Part shown: one piece after another, positions 34,489 through 43,132 of the stretch
How the letters are laid out: every line of letters begins with the position of its first letter
Position numbering within the stretch: position 1 is the stretch's first letter
Assembly (NCBI GenBank): GCA_019637265.1
Contig: JAHBVY010000001.1
Span: 1,054,001-1,118,000 of the forward strand
Reading direction: 5' to 3'
DNA length: 64,000 nucleotides
DNA from: Polyangiaceae bacterium
GTDB lineage: Bacteria > Myxococcota_A > Polyangia > Polyangiales > Polyangiaceae
The notes under the pieces: model-generated
The model's input: the letters and a program-made list of their open reading frames with translations, nothing else
What the model was told of the DNA's origin: nothing
Databases searched by the model: none
Position numbers and translations under genes: made by a program

Positions 34489-37053
34489 GTGTCAGAATCC
34501 GAGTCCACCGAGCCCACCTTCGATATCCTCCGCCTATCCCCCGAGGTGCGCCGAGCGGTGGATGAGCTGGGGTACACGAGCCCCACCCCCGTTCAGCGCG
34601 CCGTGTTCGAGGCCGCGAAGAAGGGCGGTGACATGGTGGTTCAGGCGCGCACCGGCACCGGCAAGACGTCGGCCTTCGGCCTGCCGCTGGTGGACGGCTT
34701 GGTGCGCCCCGACATCGCCGCCGTGCAGGCGATGGTGCTGTGCCCTACCCGCGAGCTCGCGCTGCAAGTCGCCGCCGAGGTCGGGCACCTGGCCAAGCAC
34801 CGCGGGCTGAAGGTGATCAGCGTGTACGGCGGCGCCCCGATGCAGCGCCAAATAGACCAGATCGCTGACGGTGCGCAGGTGCTGGTGGGTACGCCGGGCC
34901 GCGTGCTCGATCACCTCAGGCGCGGCACGCTCGACCCCACGCGGATCAAGATCTTGGTGCTCGACGAGAGCGACGAGATGCTCTCCATGGGCTTCCTGCC
35001 GCAGATCAACGAGGTGCTCGAGGCGCTGCCCAAGGCGCTCCAGACGCTGCTCTTCAGCGCCACCGTCCCGCGCGAGGTGGTGCGCATGGCGGAGGATCGG
35101 CTGAAGAACCCGACCTTCATCACCCTGAGCGGCGACGCCGTCGGCGCGCTGGAGATAGACCACTTCACTTACCTCTCGGCGGGCGAGAAGATCAGCGATT
35201 TGATGCAGCTGATCGAGGTGGAGAACCCCGAGAGCGCGATCATCTTCTGCAACACCCGCGAGCAGACCAAGCGCGTGGCCGCGCAGCTCAAGCAAGCCGG
35301 CTACAGCGCGGACTGGCTCAACGCGGATCTCTCGCAGAGCGACCGTGAGCGGGTGATGGCGGCGGTGCGCAGCCAGACGTTGCGTTTCCTGGTGGCAACG
35401 GACGTCGCCGCGCGCGGGATCGACGTGTCGCACCTCACCCACGTGATCAACTTCGACTTCCCGGAGTCGACCGAGGTCTACGTGCATCGCACGGGGCGCA
35501 CGGGGCGCGCGGGGCGCACTGGCACGGCCATCAGCCTGATCTCGCCGCAAGACATCGGCGGGCTGTACATGCTGAAGCTCACCTACCGCATCATCCCGGT
35601 GGAGCGCAGCCTGCCGAGCGCTCGGGAGCTGCGCTCACGCGCCGAGCTCGACTTGATCGAGGGGCTGGCGCGGCTCGCGCAGGCAGAGCAGCCAGCGGCC
35701 GACGATCGCGCGCTGGCGCGCCGGCTGCTCACCCACGATCAAGCGGAGCTGGTCCTCGCGCTGCTGCTCCGCGACCACCTGGGCCCGCGCGCCGAGGCGG
35801 AGAGCGCCGCGCGCACCGCGCGCGTCAGCAAGGCGCCGCGCCCGGCGCCAAACGCTGAGCGCCGTGAAGGGCGCCGCGAGCGGCCAGAGCGCGCTGAGCG
35901 CCGTGAGGAACGCGGCGAGGGACGTGGAAACAGCCGAGCTGAGAGGCCGCGTGAGGAGCGCGGCGACAGCCGAGCTGACGAGCGCGGTGCGCGGCAACGC
36001 GAAGAGCGCGGCGAGAGGCCGCGTGAGGAGCGCGCTGCGAAGCCACGTGAGGCCGACAAGCAAGCTGACGAGCGGCCACGCCGGGACCGCGAAGCGCGCG
36101 CTGACAGGGCCACTGACGAGCAGGCCGCGAAGCAGCGCGAGCAGCGCGCTGACAGGCCGCGCGAGGAGCGCGGCGAGCGGCCACGGCGGGACGAGCACCC
36201 AAACAGGTCCGCTGACGAGCGCGCCGCGAAGCCGCGCGAAGAGCGGCCGCCGCGTGAAGCGCGCGCCGAGCGGCGTGAAGACAGGCCAAGGGACGAACGG
36301 CCGCGGCGCGAACGCGAGGCCCGTGGCGAGCGAGCTGCCGAGCGCCACGCGGTGAACGGGCTCGCCGAGGACGATCTCGATTTACCCGGCTACACGGTCA
36401 GCGACGCGCCCGCCGCGCGAGCCGTGCCGGCGCGTGATGACGAGCGCCCACGTCGCCAGCGCGAGCCGCGTGACCACGCAGGTGCGGGAGAGCGCCCACA
36501 GCAGGAGCGCCGCGCCGATGGGCGCGCCCGCGAGCGCCAGCCAGAGGACGGCGGTGGTCGGGAGCCACGCGCGGCTCAGCCGTCACGAGGCGGCCAGCAG
36601 TCGCAGGGTGCTCAGCCACGCGAGCGTCAGCCAGAGCACGCCCCACCGTCCGCCCAGGAGCCCCGCGCTGCAGTGAGTGCCACTCCGCCTGCCACGACTC
36701 CAGCGGCTGCACCCGCTCCAGCTACGCCGGCTCCTGCAGCCGCCGTGTCGTCAGCCGCCGTATCGTCAGCAACCATGACGACACCGGCGGCGGCGCCCTC
36801 GGCGGGCGCAGCGGAAGGCGTCCGGCGCATCCACGTCAACGTGGGGCGCAAGGATGGCGCGCGCGCCAGCGATTTCCGTCAGGCGCTGGTGGAGCGCGGG
36901 CGCCTGAACGACAATGACACGGAGCAAGTGAACGTGCGCCACGATCACACGCTGATCGGGGTGAAGGCTGCGATCTTGGATCGCGCCCTCGCGGCGCTCC
37001 AGGGCGCCACCATCGCGGGCACGGAAGCCATCGCGCAGATCTCCGCGACTTGA
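34489..37053 (+). CDS. DEAD-box-type RNA helicase with long charged linker
   Basis: 854 aa, GTG start; TAAGCT lies 9 nt upstream and there is no ribosome binding site. Helicase core 1-375: Q motif YTSPTPVQ, Walker A ARTGTGKT, PTRELALQ, motif II DESD (159-162, not DEAD), SATVP, ARGIDVSH and HRTGRTGRAG. About 430-760 is an Arg/Glu/Asp repeat region (ERPREERG, DERAAKPREE units), then Pro/Ala. The last about 75 residues (RRIHVNVGRKDGARASDF, LIGVKAAILDRALAALQG) match the RNA-binding domain at the end of DbpA/CsdA-type helicases. Likely roles are ribosome assembly, cold response or RNA turnover. Confidence 0.94.
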   Translation: MSESESTEPTFDILRLSPEVRRAVDELGYTSPTPVQRAVFEAAKKGGDMVVQARTGTGKTSAFGLPLVDGLVRPDIAAVQAMVLCPTRELALQVAAEVGHLAKHRGLKVISVYGGAPMQRQIDQIADGAQVLVGTPGRVLDHLRRGTLDPTRIKILVLDESDEMLSMGFLPQINEVLEALPKALQTLLFSATVPREVVRMAEDRLKNPTFITLSGDAVGALEIDHFTYLSAGEKISDLMQLIEVENPESAIIFCNTREQTKRVAAQLKQAGYSADWLNADLSQSDRERVMAAVRSQTLRFLVATDVAARGIDVSHLTHVINFDFPESTEVYVHRTGRTGRAGRTGTAISLISPQDIGGLYMLKLTYRIIPVERSLPSARELRSRAELDLIEGLARLAQAEQPAADDRALARRLLTHDQAELVLALLLRDHLGPRAEAESAARTARVSKAPRPAPNAERREGRRERPERAERREERGEGRGNSRAERPREERGDSRADERGARQREERGERPREERAAKPREADKQADERPRRDREARADRATDEQAAKQREQRADRPREERGERPRRDEHPNRSADERAAKPREERPPREARAERREDRPRDERPRREREARGERAAERHAVNGLAEDDLDLPGYTVSDAPAARAVPARDDERPRRQREPRDHAGAGERPQQERRADGRARERQPEDGGGREPRAAQPSRGGQQSQGAQPRERQPEHAPPSAQEPRAAVSATPPATTPAAAPAPATPAPAAAVSSAAVSSATMTTPAAAPSAGAAEGVRRIHVNVGRKDGARASDFRQALVERGRLNDNDTEQVNVRHDHTLIGVKAAILDRALAALQGATIAGTEAIAQISAT

Positions 37054-37160
37054 GGTCGCAGCCCTGCGTCGATGCCGGGCTCCGCCGCCCGAGCTGAGCG
37101 CACGGAGCGCCGAGCCGCCGCTTGCCCAAGCCCCCACCGGGAGCTACGAACGGTGCAGCG

Positions 37161-37757
37161 ATGCCGCGAGCCCTGTCCGAGCTGCTCTACGATGTCCGCT
37201 GGGCGCTGGCGGGCGGCCTCGGGCCCCGCGACTTGATCCCGATGCTCGAGCACTTGGTGCGCGCCACTCAGGCGGACACTCCGGATGGGCTCTTCGCGCG
37301 CCAGCAGCTGAGCGAGCTGCTCCTCGAGCGAGCGCCGTGGCGCGCCGCGCGGCTCGCCACGGAGGTGCTGCAGCATGAGGACGACCACCCCGCCTGGGCG
37401 GTGCTGGGCCTCGCTCACACCTTGCTCGGTCACTATCGAAGCGCGGCGCGCGCCTTCCGTGCCGCGGTCGCCCGGAGCCCGGGCACGGCCTCTTACCACC
37501 ACAACCTCGGGCACCTGATGGACGTGGCGATGGGGCGCCCCGCTCGCGCCCTGCCGTCACTTCAACGCGCGATCCGCCTGGCCCCCACCGACGTGGAGAT
37601 CGCAGCGAGCTACGCCCACGCGCTGCGCGGCGTGGGGCGCGAAGGCGAGGCGCTCCGCGTGCTGCGCCAGGCCCTGCGCGACGACGCGCGCGCCGCGGCC
37701 GTCCTCGAGCGCTGGGTGGAGCGCGCCGCCTCGCCGGTTGGCGGCTCAGCGAGTTAG
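37161..37757 (+). CDS. TPR-repeat hypothetical protein
   Basis: 198 aa from ATG 37161. It has no signal peptide. Helical repeats of TPR type: RQQLSELLLERAPWRAARLA, PAWAVLGLAHTLLGHYRSAA and YHHNLGHLMDVAMGRPARAL. It probably acts as a protein-protein scaffold. It precedes ccmC by 88 nt, but a promoter-like TAGTAT separates them, so co-function is unproven. Confidence 0.75.
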   Translation: MPRALSELLYDVRWALAGGLGPRDLIPMLEHLVRATQADTPDGLFARQQLSELLLERAPWRAARLATEVLQHEDDHPAWAVLGLAHTLLGHYRSAARAFRAAVARSPGTASYHHNLGHLMDVAMGRPARALPSLQRAIRLAPTDVEIAASYAHALRGVGREGEALRVLRQALRDDARAAAVLERWVERAASPVGGSAS

Positions 37758-37830
37758 GCGGCCCCAGCGCCGCAGTATCGCAGCGCCGCAGCACCGGGTT
37801 GGAATCGAGTGCCCCACCGCGCAAGGTCTG

Positions 37831-37836
37831 TAGTAT
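37831..37836 (+). promoter_or_regulatory. Candidate -10 box for ccmC
   Basis: TAGTAT 9 nt upstream of the ccmC ATG, with no Shine-Dalgarno sequence between. Confidence 0.35.
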
Positions 37837-37845
37837 CGACGAGCC

Positions 37846-38583
37846 ATGCAAGCCGAGCGCGCGCCTTCGAAGCCCGACGTAGCGGGGCTGATGTTTCAAG
37901 CGCTGGCCGCGATCACCCTGGGGGTGTTCGTCTACCTGATTTACTTCATCTTCAACCACACCCCCGAGGCGCAGGAGGCCGCCGGCGGCCTGGCGCAGAA
38001 GATCTTCTACTTCCACGTCCCCGCCGCCTACGCGCTCTACCTCGCGGGCGTCGTCTGCTTCATCGGCAGCGCGGCTTACCTGGCCAAGCCGACCGACGCG
38101 CGCAACGCGCTGGCGCGCGCTGGGGCCGAGGTCGCGGTGGTGTTCGGGATGATGGTGCTGGTGAGCGGCCCGCTCTGGGCCAAGAAGGCGTGGGGCGTGT
38201 ACTGGACCTGGGACCCTCGCCTGACCACCCTGCTGCTCAGCGTGCTCATCTACCTCGCCATCGCGGTGCAGCGCGGGTTCAGCGGCGACGGAGAGGCCGA
38301 GCGCAAGTTCGCGGCGGCGCTCGGCGTGCTCGGCACCGTCACCCTCCCCATCGTCCACTACGCCGTGCGGAAATGGGGCGGCAACCACCCCACGGTGATC
38401 ACCGGGAGCGGGCGGGGGCTCGGGGATCAAGCGATGTATCACGCGCTCGGCGTCGGCTTCCTCGCCATGACGCTGCTCGCGCTGCTCCTCTTGTGGCAGC
38501 GCACGCGGCTCGAGATCTTGGAGGCGCGCGCGCGGAGCGCCGAGGAGCGCCTGCTCGGCGCAGGGATGATCGAGGAGCTGTGA
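37846..38583 (+). CDS. ccmC: Haem exporter protein CcmC (CcsA family)
   Basis: 245 aa. CcmC presents haem at the outer face of the inner membrane for c-type cytochrome maturation. Six membrane segments are visible. The Trp-rich haem-handling motif is WGVYWTWDPRLT (about residues 121-132), and conserved His residues lie in FYFHVPAAY and LPIVHYAV. A small CcmD-like gene follows 97 nt downstream. The window has at least one c-type cytochrome (6250) that would use this pathway. Other ccm genes are not here. Confidence 0.93.
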   Translation: MQAERAPSKPDVAGLMFQALAAITLGVFVYLIYFIFNHTPEAQEAAGGLAQKIFYFHVPAAYALYLAGVVCFIGSAAYLAKPTDARNALARAGAEVAVVFGMMVLVSGPLWAKKAWGVYWTWDPRLTTLLLSVLIYLAIAVQRGFSGDGEAERKFAAALGVLGTVTLPIVHYAVRKWGGNHPTVITGSGRGLGDQAMYHALGVGFLAMTLLALLLLWQRTRLEILEARARSAEERLLGAGMIEEL

Positions 38584-38680
38584 GCCTTCTGCTGAAGACC
38601 CTGCGCCACCCCGTCACCTGGCCCAGCTGCGCGGCTCGAGGCGCGCCGTGGCTCAGGGCGGCGATCATGAGGAGAGCGAC

Positions 38681-38926
38681 ATGAACGATGACGTGAAGCA
38701 GCCGGCGAGCGGCACCTTGACCCCCGAAGACCGCGCGACCGAGTTCGTCCCGGTGGTGGGCGGCGGTGAGAGCGCCAGCGCCGGCTCCCTCTTGGTGTGG
38801 GCCTACCTCCTGATGTGGGCGCTCTTGTTCGGCTTCGTCGTCACCACCTGGCGCCGGCAGCATCAGGTGGCCACGCGGCTCGACCGCATCGAGCGCGCGC
38901 TGAGCAAGGCGGGCGAAGGCGCCTGA
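38681..38926 (+). CDS. CcmD-like small membrane protein
   Basis: 81 aa from ATG 38681, with GAGGAGAG upstream. A polar N-terminus of about 40 residues, one membrane segment (about 47-66, LLVWAYLLMWALLFGFVV), then a basic amphipathic tail TWRRQHQVATRLDRIERALS. The position after ccmC and the topology fit CcmD, which holds haem chaperone CcmE with CcmC. CcmD sequence is poorly conserved, so this rests partly on context. Confidence 0.7.
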   Translation: MNDDVKQPASGTLTPEDRATEFVPVVGGGESASAGSLLVWAYLLMWALLFGFVVTTWRRQHQVATRLDRIERALSKAGEGA

Positions 38927-38948
38927 AACACCGCCGCACGAGATCGTC

Positions 38949-39083
38949 ATGGAGCTGCCCACCTTCGAGCACGTGATCTACATCCCTGGGGTGTTGCTCA
39001 TCGGGCTCACCATCGGCTACGTGCTCGGCGCGCGCGCGGTGCGCGCCGAGGTCCAGCGCATCAAGCAGCGCGCCAAGGAATGA
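38949..39083 (+). CDS. 44-aa membrane protein
   Basis: MELPTFEHVIYIPGVLLIGL with one membrane segment (about 9-28) and a basic helix AVRAEVQRIKQRAKE. It lies 22 nt after the ccmD-like gene and 3 nt before the acyl-CoA dehydrogenase ATG, so it is co-transcribed. Codon bias matches neighbours. No family was recognised. Confidence 0.6.
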   Translation: MELPTFEHVIYIPGVLLIGLTIGYVLGARAVRAEVQRIKQRAKE

Positions 39084-39086
39084 CCC

Positions 39087-40229
39087 ATGCTGAACTTCAA
39101 CCTGTCTGACGAACACAAGGCCCTGGTCGACACCGCCCGGCGCTTCACCCGCGAGCGCATCATCCCGATCGCCCCGGAGTGCGATCGCGAGAGCCGCTTC
39201 CCGCTCGACGTGTTCAAAGAAGCCTGGGAAATCGGCCTCATCAACCCCACCATCCCCGCCGAGTACGGCGGCGCGGGCATGGGTGAGCTCGAGAACACGC
39301 TGATCGTCGAGCAGCTGGCGTACGGCTGCACCGGCATCCAGACCAGCATGCTGGCCAACGGCCTCGCCCTCACCCCCATCAAGCTGGGCGGCAACGAGGA
39401 CCAGAAGAAGCGCTACCTCGGGCGCCTCGCCTCGGAGCCGGTGCTCGCGAGCTACGCCACCACCGAGCCCTCCGCCGGCAGCGACGTCGCGGGGCTCCAG
39501 ACGCGCGCGGTGAAGCGCGGCGACGACTACGTCCTCACCGGAGAAAAGTGCTGGATCACCAACGCCAGCCACGCTGCCTTTTACGTCGTGTTCGCGACGG
39601 AAGATCCGGCGCTCCGTCACCGCGGCATCGGCGCCTTCATCATCGACCGCGAGACGCCAGGGCTCCGCGTCGGCAAGCACGAGGACAAGCTCGGCCAGCG
39701 CGCCAGCGACACCGCCGTCGTCCACTTGGAGGAGGTCGTGGTCCCGAAGCAGAACGTGCTCGCGCCGCCAGGGCACGGCTTCAAGCTCGCGATGGAGACC
39801 TTCAACCAGACGCGACCCGACATCGCCGCCGCCGCCACGGGGCTGATGCAGCGCTGCCTCGACGAGTGCGTGGCCTACGCCAAGGAGCGCCGCGCGTTCG
39901 GCGCGGCGATCGCCGAGCACCAGATGGTGCAGGCGATGATCGCGGAGATGGCGATCCGCACGGAAGCGACGCGGCTCCTCTACCAGAAGGCCGCGTGGAA
40001 CCTCGACAACGGCGTGCGCGACCCGGTGGTGTCGAGCTACGCCAAGGCGTTTGGCGCCGACGCGGCGATGGCCACCGCGGTGGACGCGGTGCAGGTCTTT
40101 GGCGGCAACGGCTACGTGAAGGAGTACCCCGTCGAGAAGCTGATGCGCGACGCGAAGGTGCTCCAGATCTACGAGGGGACGAGCCAGATCCAGCGCCTCG
40201 TGATCGCGAAGAACGTGCTGAGCCGCTGA
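39087..40229 (+). CDS. Acyl-CoA dehydrogenase
   Basis: 380 aa, the usual length of short/medium-chain members. It introduces the alpha-beta double bond in acyl-CoA using FAD. Seen: YATTEPSAGSDVAGLQTRAV, GEKCWITNASHAAFYVV, KLGQRASDT, RRAFGAAIAEHQ, FGGNGYVKEYPVEKLMRDAK and the catalytic Glu in LQIYEGTSQIQRLVIAK (about residue 362). Chain-length preference is unknown. No electron-transfer flavoprotein or thiolase genes are adjacent. Confidence 0.95.
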   Translation: MLNFNLSDEHKALVDTARRFTRERIIPIAPECDRESRFPLDVFKEAWEIGLINPTIPAEYGGAGMGELENTLIVEQLAYGCTGIQTSMLANGLALTPIKLGGNEDQKKRYLGRLASEPVLASYATTEPSAGSDVAGLQTRAVKRGDDYVLTGEKCWITNASHAAFYVVFATEDPALRHRGIGAFIIDRETPGLRVGKHEDKLGQRASDTAVVHLEEVVVPKQNVLAPPGHGFKLAMETFNQTRPDIAAAATGLMQRCLDECVAYAKERRAFGAAIAEHQMVQAMIAEMAIRTEATRLLYQKAAWNLDNGVRDPVVSSYAKAFGADAAMATAVDAVQVFGGNGYVKEYPVEKLMRDAKVLQIYEGTSQIQRLVIAKNVLSR

Positions 40230-40276
40230 CGAACACTCCCTGACCAATCCCGTAGCCGCCGGGTGGTACCTCGGCC

Positions 40277-40282
40277 TATGCT
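40277..40282 (+). promoter_or_regulatory. Candidate -10 box for a leaderless start
   Basis: TATGCT 6 nt upstream of the GTG at 40289. No Shine-Dalgarno sequence lies between. Confidence 0.4.
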
Positions 40283-40288
40283 GGCTCC

Positions 40289-42553
40289 GTGTTCTTCGGG
40301 CGAGGGTGGCAACGTATCGCGCTGTGCGGGGCGCCGCCGCTCTTGGCCGCGTGGCTCTTGGCGTCACCGCCCGCGCGCCTCGACGCGGGCGCGGCGGCTC
40401 CTCCCTCGCCGGACGTCGGCCTCTCGCTGCGCGGCATGACGGTGCCCAGCGCGGCGCCGCCCCGGCTCCCGCAGGGTCCATTCATCATCCCAGCTGACTT
40501 CAACACCGATCGGGAGCGGGTGTTCGCCGCGCCCGGTGACTTCGCCCTGGCCAATCGCCACGTGACGCTCGTGGTCAGGAAACGTGACGGATGGCTGGTC
40601 GACTTCTGGCGCCAAGAGGCGACGCCGGCGACCAGCGGCGCGCTCGCGGGGCACTCGCGGATCGACGGCCTGTGGCAGCTGCACCCGGTGCTGCAGAGCG
40701 GCGGCGCGCAGGTGTCGGTGACGACTGGCAAGGTGAGCCACGAGGGCGACTCGATCCGCACGGAGACGAGCGTCTCCCTGGGGGCCGGCAGGGTGCGCGT
40801 CATCACCCGCTATCGCCTGGATGAGGACGCGCCGCGCGCGCTGATCACCACCCGCTTCGAGCACCTGGCCGGCGGGCGGCTCGCGCACCTCAGCTTGGGG
40901 GACGCGGTGAAGTGGGGCAACACCGACTACTTCGTCGACGGCGCGCGCCAGAAGCCAACCTACAGCGGTAAGGGGCACTGGGTGGGGCGTCAGGGCGCCG
41001 GGGGCGACTTGATGCTGCGCACGGGGGAGCCGACACCGATGGGCATCGGCTTCCGCTCGTACCACAACGGCCTGAGCGGGGAGGTCCGCACCGTGTATCG
41101 CACGGTGTCCATCGAGGTGGGCGGCAGCGCGGAGATCACGCGCGAGCTCAGCTACGGCTCCATCGCCACCCCGGAGTCCATCGCGCGCACCGGCGTGCTG
41201 AAGGTCACGCTCCGTGACGAGCACGGCGCCGGCCTCGCCTCCAAGCTGAGCCTCAGCGGGCTCCTCGGCACCCTGACACCCCACTTCGGCAACAGCGGGG
41301 GCCTGAGCGGCGCCGGGCGCTTCGTGTGGAGCGGCACCGGCGATTTCTCGCGACGCCTGGCCCCGGGGCGCTACCAGGTGTGGGCCACGGCGGGCTTCGA
41401 ACGCGACGCGAAGAGCTGGCAGGTCGATATCCGCGCGGATCAAACCACCACGCTCGAGGCGCAGCTGCCGCGCGTCGTCTCGACGCCGGGCTGGGTGTCG
41501 GCCGATCTCCACCTGCACCAAGCGCCGAGCGTCGACGCCGACATCTCGAACGCCGCGCGGGTGATCTCGGTCGCCGCCGAGGGGGTGGAGCTAGCGGGCG
41601 CGACGGATCACTACGTCGTCGCCGACTTGGGGCCCACCATCCGCGAGCTCGAGCGGAGCGGACGACTGACGACCCGGGTGCTGTCGATGATGGGCAGCGA
41701 GATCAGCACGGTGGGTCACCTGTTCGGTCACTTCAACCTGCTCCCGATGGAGCCTGGGCAGAACGTGAACTACACCGACACGACGCCCAAGCAGCTCTTC
41801 GCGGAGATGCGGCAGGTAGCGCCGAAGGGGCTGATCCAGGTCAACCACCCACGGATGGACTCCATCGGCTACTTCGCGCGCTACCGCCTCGACCCCGCGA
41901 CCATGCGGGTGCCCGCGCAGCACCAAGCGGAGTATTCCGACGACTTCGATCTGCTCGAGGTGTTCAACGGGCTCGAGATGATGAGCCAGCCGAAGCTGCG
42001 CAAGGGCCTCGGCGACTGGCTCAAGCTGCTCGGCCGCGGCCACCGCTACGCCGCCACCGGCAACAGCGACAGCCACGGCCTGTTCTATCTGGATCCGGGC
42101 TTGCCTCGAAACTTCATCCGCGTCCCGCGCTCCACCAGCGACACTGACGATCTCAGCGTCACCCAAGAGGAGGTCATCGACTCCCTACGCCGCGGGCGCG
42201 TGGTGGTGACGAGCGGCCCGATGCTCGAGGTCTCCGTGGACGGTCACGGCCCGGGCGACACCGTGAAGCTCGCGAGCAAGCAGGCCGCGCTCCGGATCCG
42301 CGTCCAAGCCGCCCCGTGGATCGACGTCACGCAGATCGAGGTGCTGCTCGGCCCCGAGGGCAGGCGAGTGCGCTTCATCCCCGTCACCGAGCGGGGCAAG
42401 GTGGTGCGCTACGATCAGACGATCGACCTGGCCGTGAGCGCGAGCACCTTCGTGGTCGTCCTGGTCACCGGCACCAAGGCCCTCCCCCACACCCACACGC
42501 CGGGGACCCGCCCCATCGCGTTCAGCAACCCGATCTGGTTGGAGCCCGGCTGA
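40289..42553 (+). CDS. CehA/McbA-type PHP-domain metallohydrolase
   Basis: 754 aa. An N-terminal signal-like segment (GWQRIALCGAPPLLAAWLLA) and about 400 residues of beta-rich domains precede a PHP-type metal-dependent hydrolase (about 405-640): ADLHLHQAPSVDADIS, GATDHYVV, GHFNLLP, LIQVNHPRMDSIGY and ATGNSDSHGL. The HxH, DH, NHP and DSH ligands are all present. A C-terminal domain of about 90 residues follows. The closest family is CehA/McbA (carbaryl hydrolase type), but the substrate is not predictable; phosphoester or carbamate hydrolysis are both possible. Exported location is inferred from the N-terminus. Confidence 0.88.
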   Translation: MFFGRGWQRIALCGAPPLLAAWLLASPPARLDAGAAAPPSPDVGLSLRGMTVPSAAPPRLPQGPFIIPADFNTDRERVFAAPGDFALANRHVTLVVRKRDGWLVDFWRQEATPATSGALAGHSRIDGLWQLHPVLQSGGAQVSVTTGKVSHEGDSIRTETSVSLGAGRVRVITRYRLDEDAPRALITTRFEHLAGGRLAHLSLGDAVKWGNTDYFVDGARQKPTYSGKGHWVGRQGAGGDLMLRTGEPTPMGIGFRSYHNGLSGEVRTVYRTVSIEVGGSAEITRELSYGSIATPESIARTGVLKVTLRDEHGAGLASKLSLSGLLGTLTPHFGNSGGLSGAGRFVWSGTGDFSRRLAPGRYQVWATAGFERDAKSWQVDIRADQTTTLEAQLPRVVSTPGWVSADLHLHQAPSVDADISNAARVISVAAEGVELAGATDHYVVADLGPTIRELERSGRLTTRVLSMMGSEISTVGHLFGHFNLLPMEPGQNVNYTDTTPKQLFAEMRQVAPKGLIQVNHPRMDSIGYFARYRLDPATMRVPAQHQAEYSDDFDLLEVFNGLEMMSQPKLRKGLGDWLKLLGRGHRYAATGNSDSHGLFYLDPGLPRNFIRVPRSTSDTDDLSVTQEEVIDSLRRGRVVVTSGPMLEVSVDGHGPGDTVKLASKQAALRIRVQAAPWIDVTQIEVLLGPEGRRVRFIPVTERGKVVRYDQTIDLAVSASTFVVVLVTGTKALPHTHTPGTRPIAFSNPIWLEPG

Positions 42554-42570
42554 GACCAAGGCGTTCAAAA

Positions 42571-42597
42571 GGGGGTTAGGGGGTTGGACGGCACCGC
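42571..42597 (+). repeat. G-tract repeat ending GGTTGGACGGCACCGC
   Basis: GGGGGTTAGGGGGTTGGACGGCACCGC, 18 nt after the preceding stop and about 53 nt before the tatB promoter-like box. Confidence 0.8.
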
Positions 42598-42649
42598 CTC
42601 GGGTGGCGGCGCTTCGTGGGAGCCGCTAGCGCGAGCGCGGGAAGGCGAG

Positions 42650-42655
42650 TAGCTT
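42650..42655 (+). promoter_or_regulatory. Candidate -10 box for tatB
   Basis: TAGCTT, then CCGCCC, then GTG at 42662 (6 nt). No Shine-Dalgarno sequence. Confidence 0.35.
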
Positions 42656-42661
42656 CCGCCC

Positions 42662-43132
42662 GTGTTCGGGATCTCGCTCACCGAGATGGTGATGATCGCC
42701 CTGGTGGCGCTGGTCTTCGTGGGGCCCAAGAAGCTGCCCCAGATGATGCGGACGGTCGGCGAGTGGGTCGGCAAGGCGCGCTCCCTCACCACCCAGGTGC
42801 GCCAGCAGACGGGCATCGACGAGATCCTGCGGCAAGAAGGCATCGACGGCGGCCTGAGCGAGCTGCGGGGCCTGTTGCGGGGCGATCTCGGGGGCGGCGC
42901 GCGGCATCGGCCCTCGAGCAGCACTTCGCGCGCCGACGACCCCTATCAGGAGTCCATCGAGTACGACCGCAGCCGTGAGTACCCCTTGGAGGGCGCCGAC
43001 GCCTACGGCGCCCTGCCTGACGATCTCGTCTTCGACTTCGGCGAGAACGACGCCCCTCCTGAGTCAGCGGAGCCAACAGACACCTCCGAGCCAAGCTCGC
43101 CACCCAGGGCGAGCCAGGAGGGCTCCGCGTGA
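42662..43132 (+). CDS. tatB: Sec-independent translocase protein TatB
   Basis: 156 aa. Membrane anchor MFGISLTEMVMIALVALVFV, then GPKKLPQMMRTVGEWVGKAR: the Gly-Pro hinge and amphipathic helix of TatA/B proteins. The long acidic C-terminal tail and its place before tatC favour TatB over TatA. It overlaps tatC by GTGA. No tatA gene is in the window. Confidence 0.88.
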   Translation: MFGISLTEMVMIALVALVFVGPKKLPQMMRTVGEWVGKARSLTTQVRQQTGIDEILRQEGIDGGLSELRGLLRGDLGGGARHRPSSSTSRADDPYQESIEYDRSREYPLEGADAYGALPDDLVFDFGENDAPPESAEPTDTSEPSSPPRASQEGSA

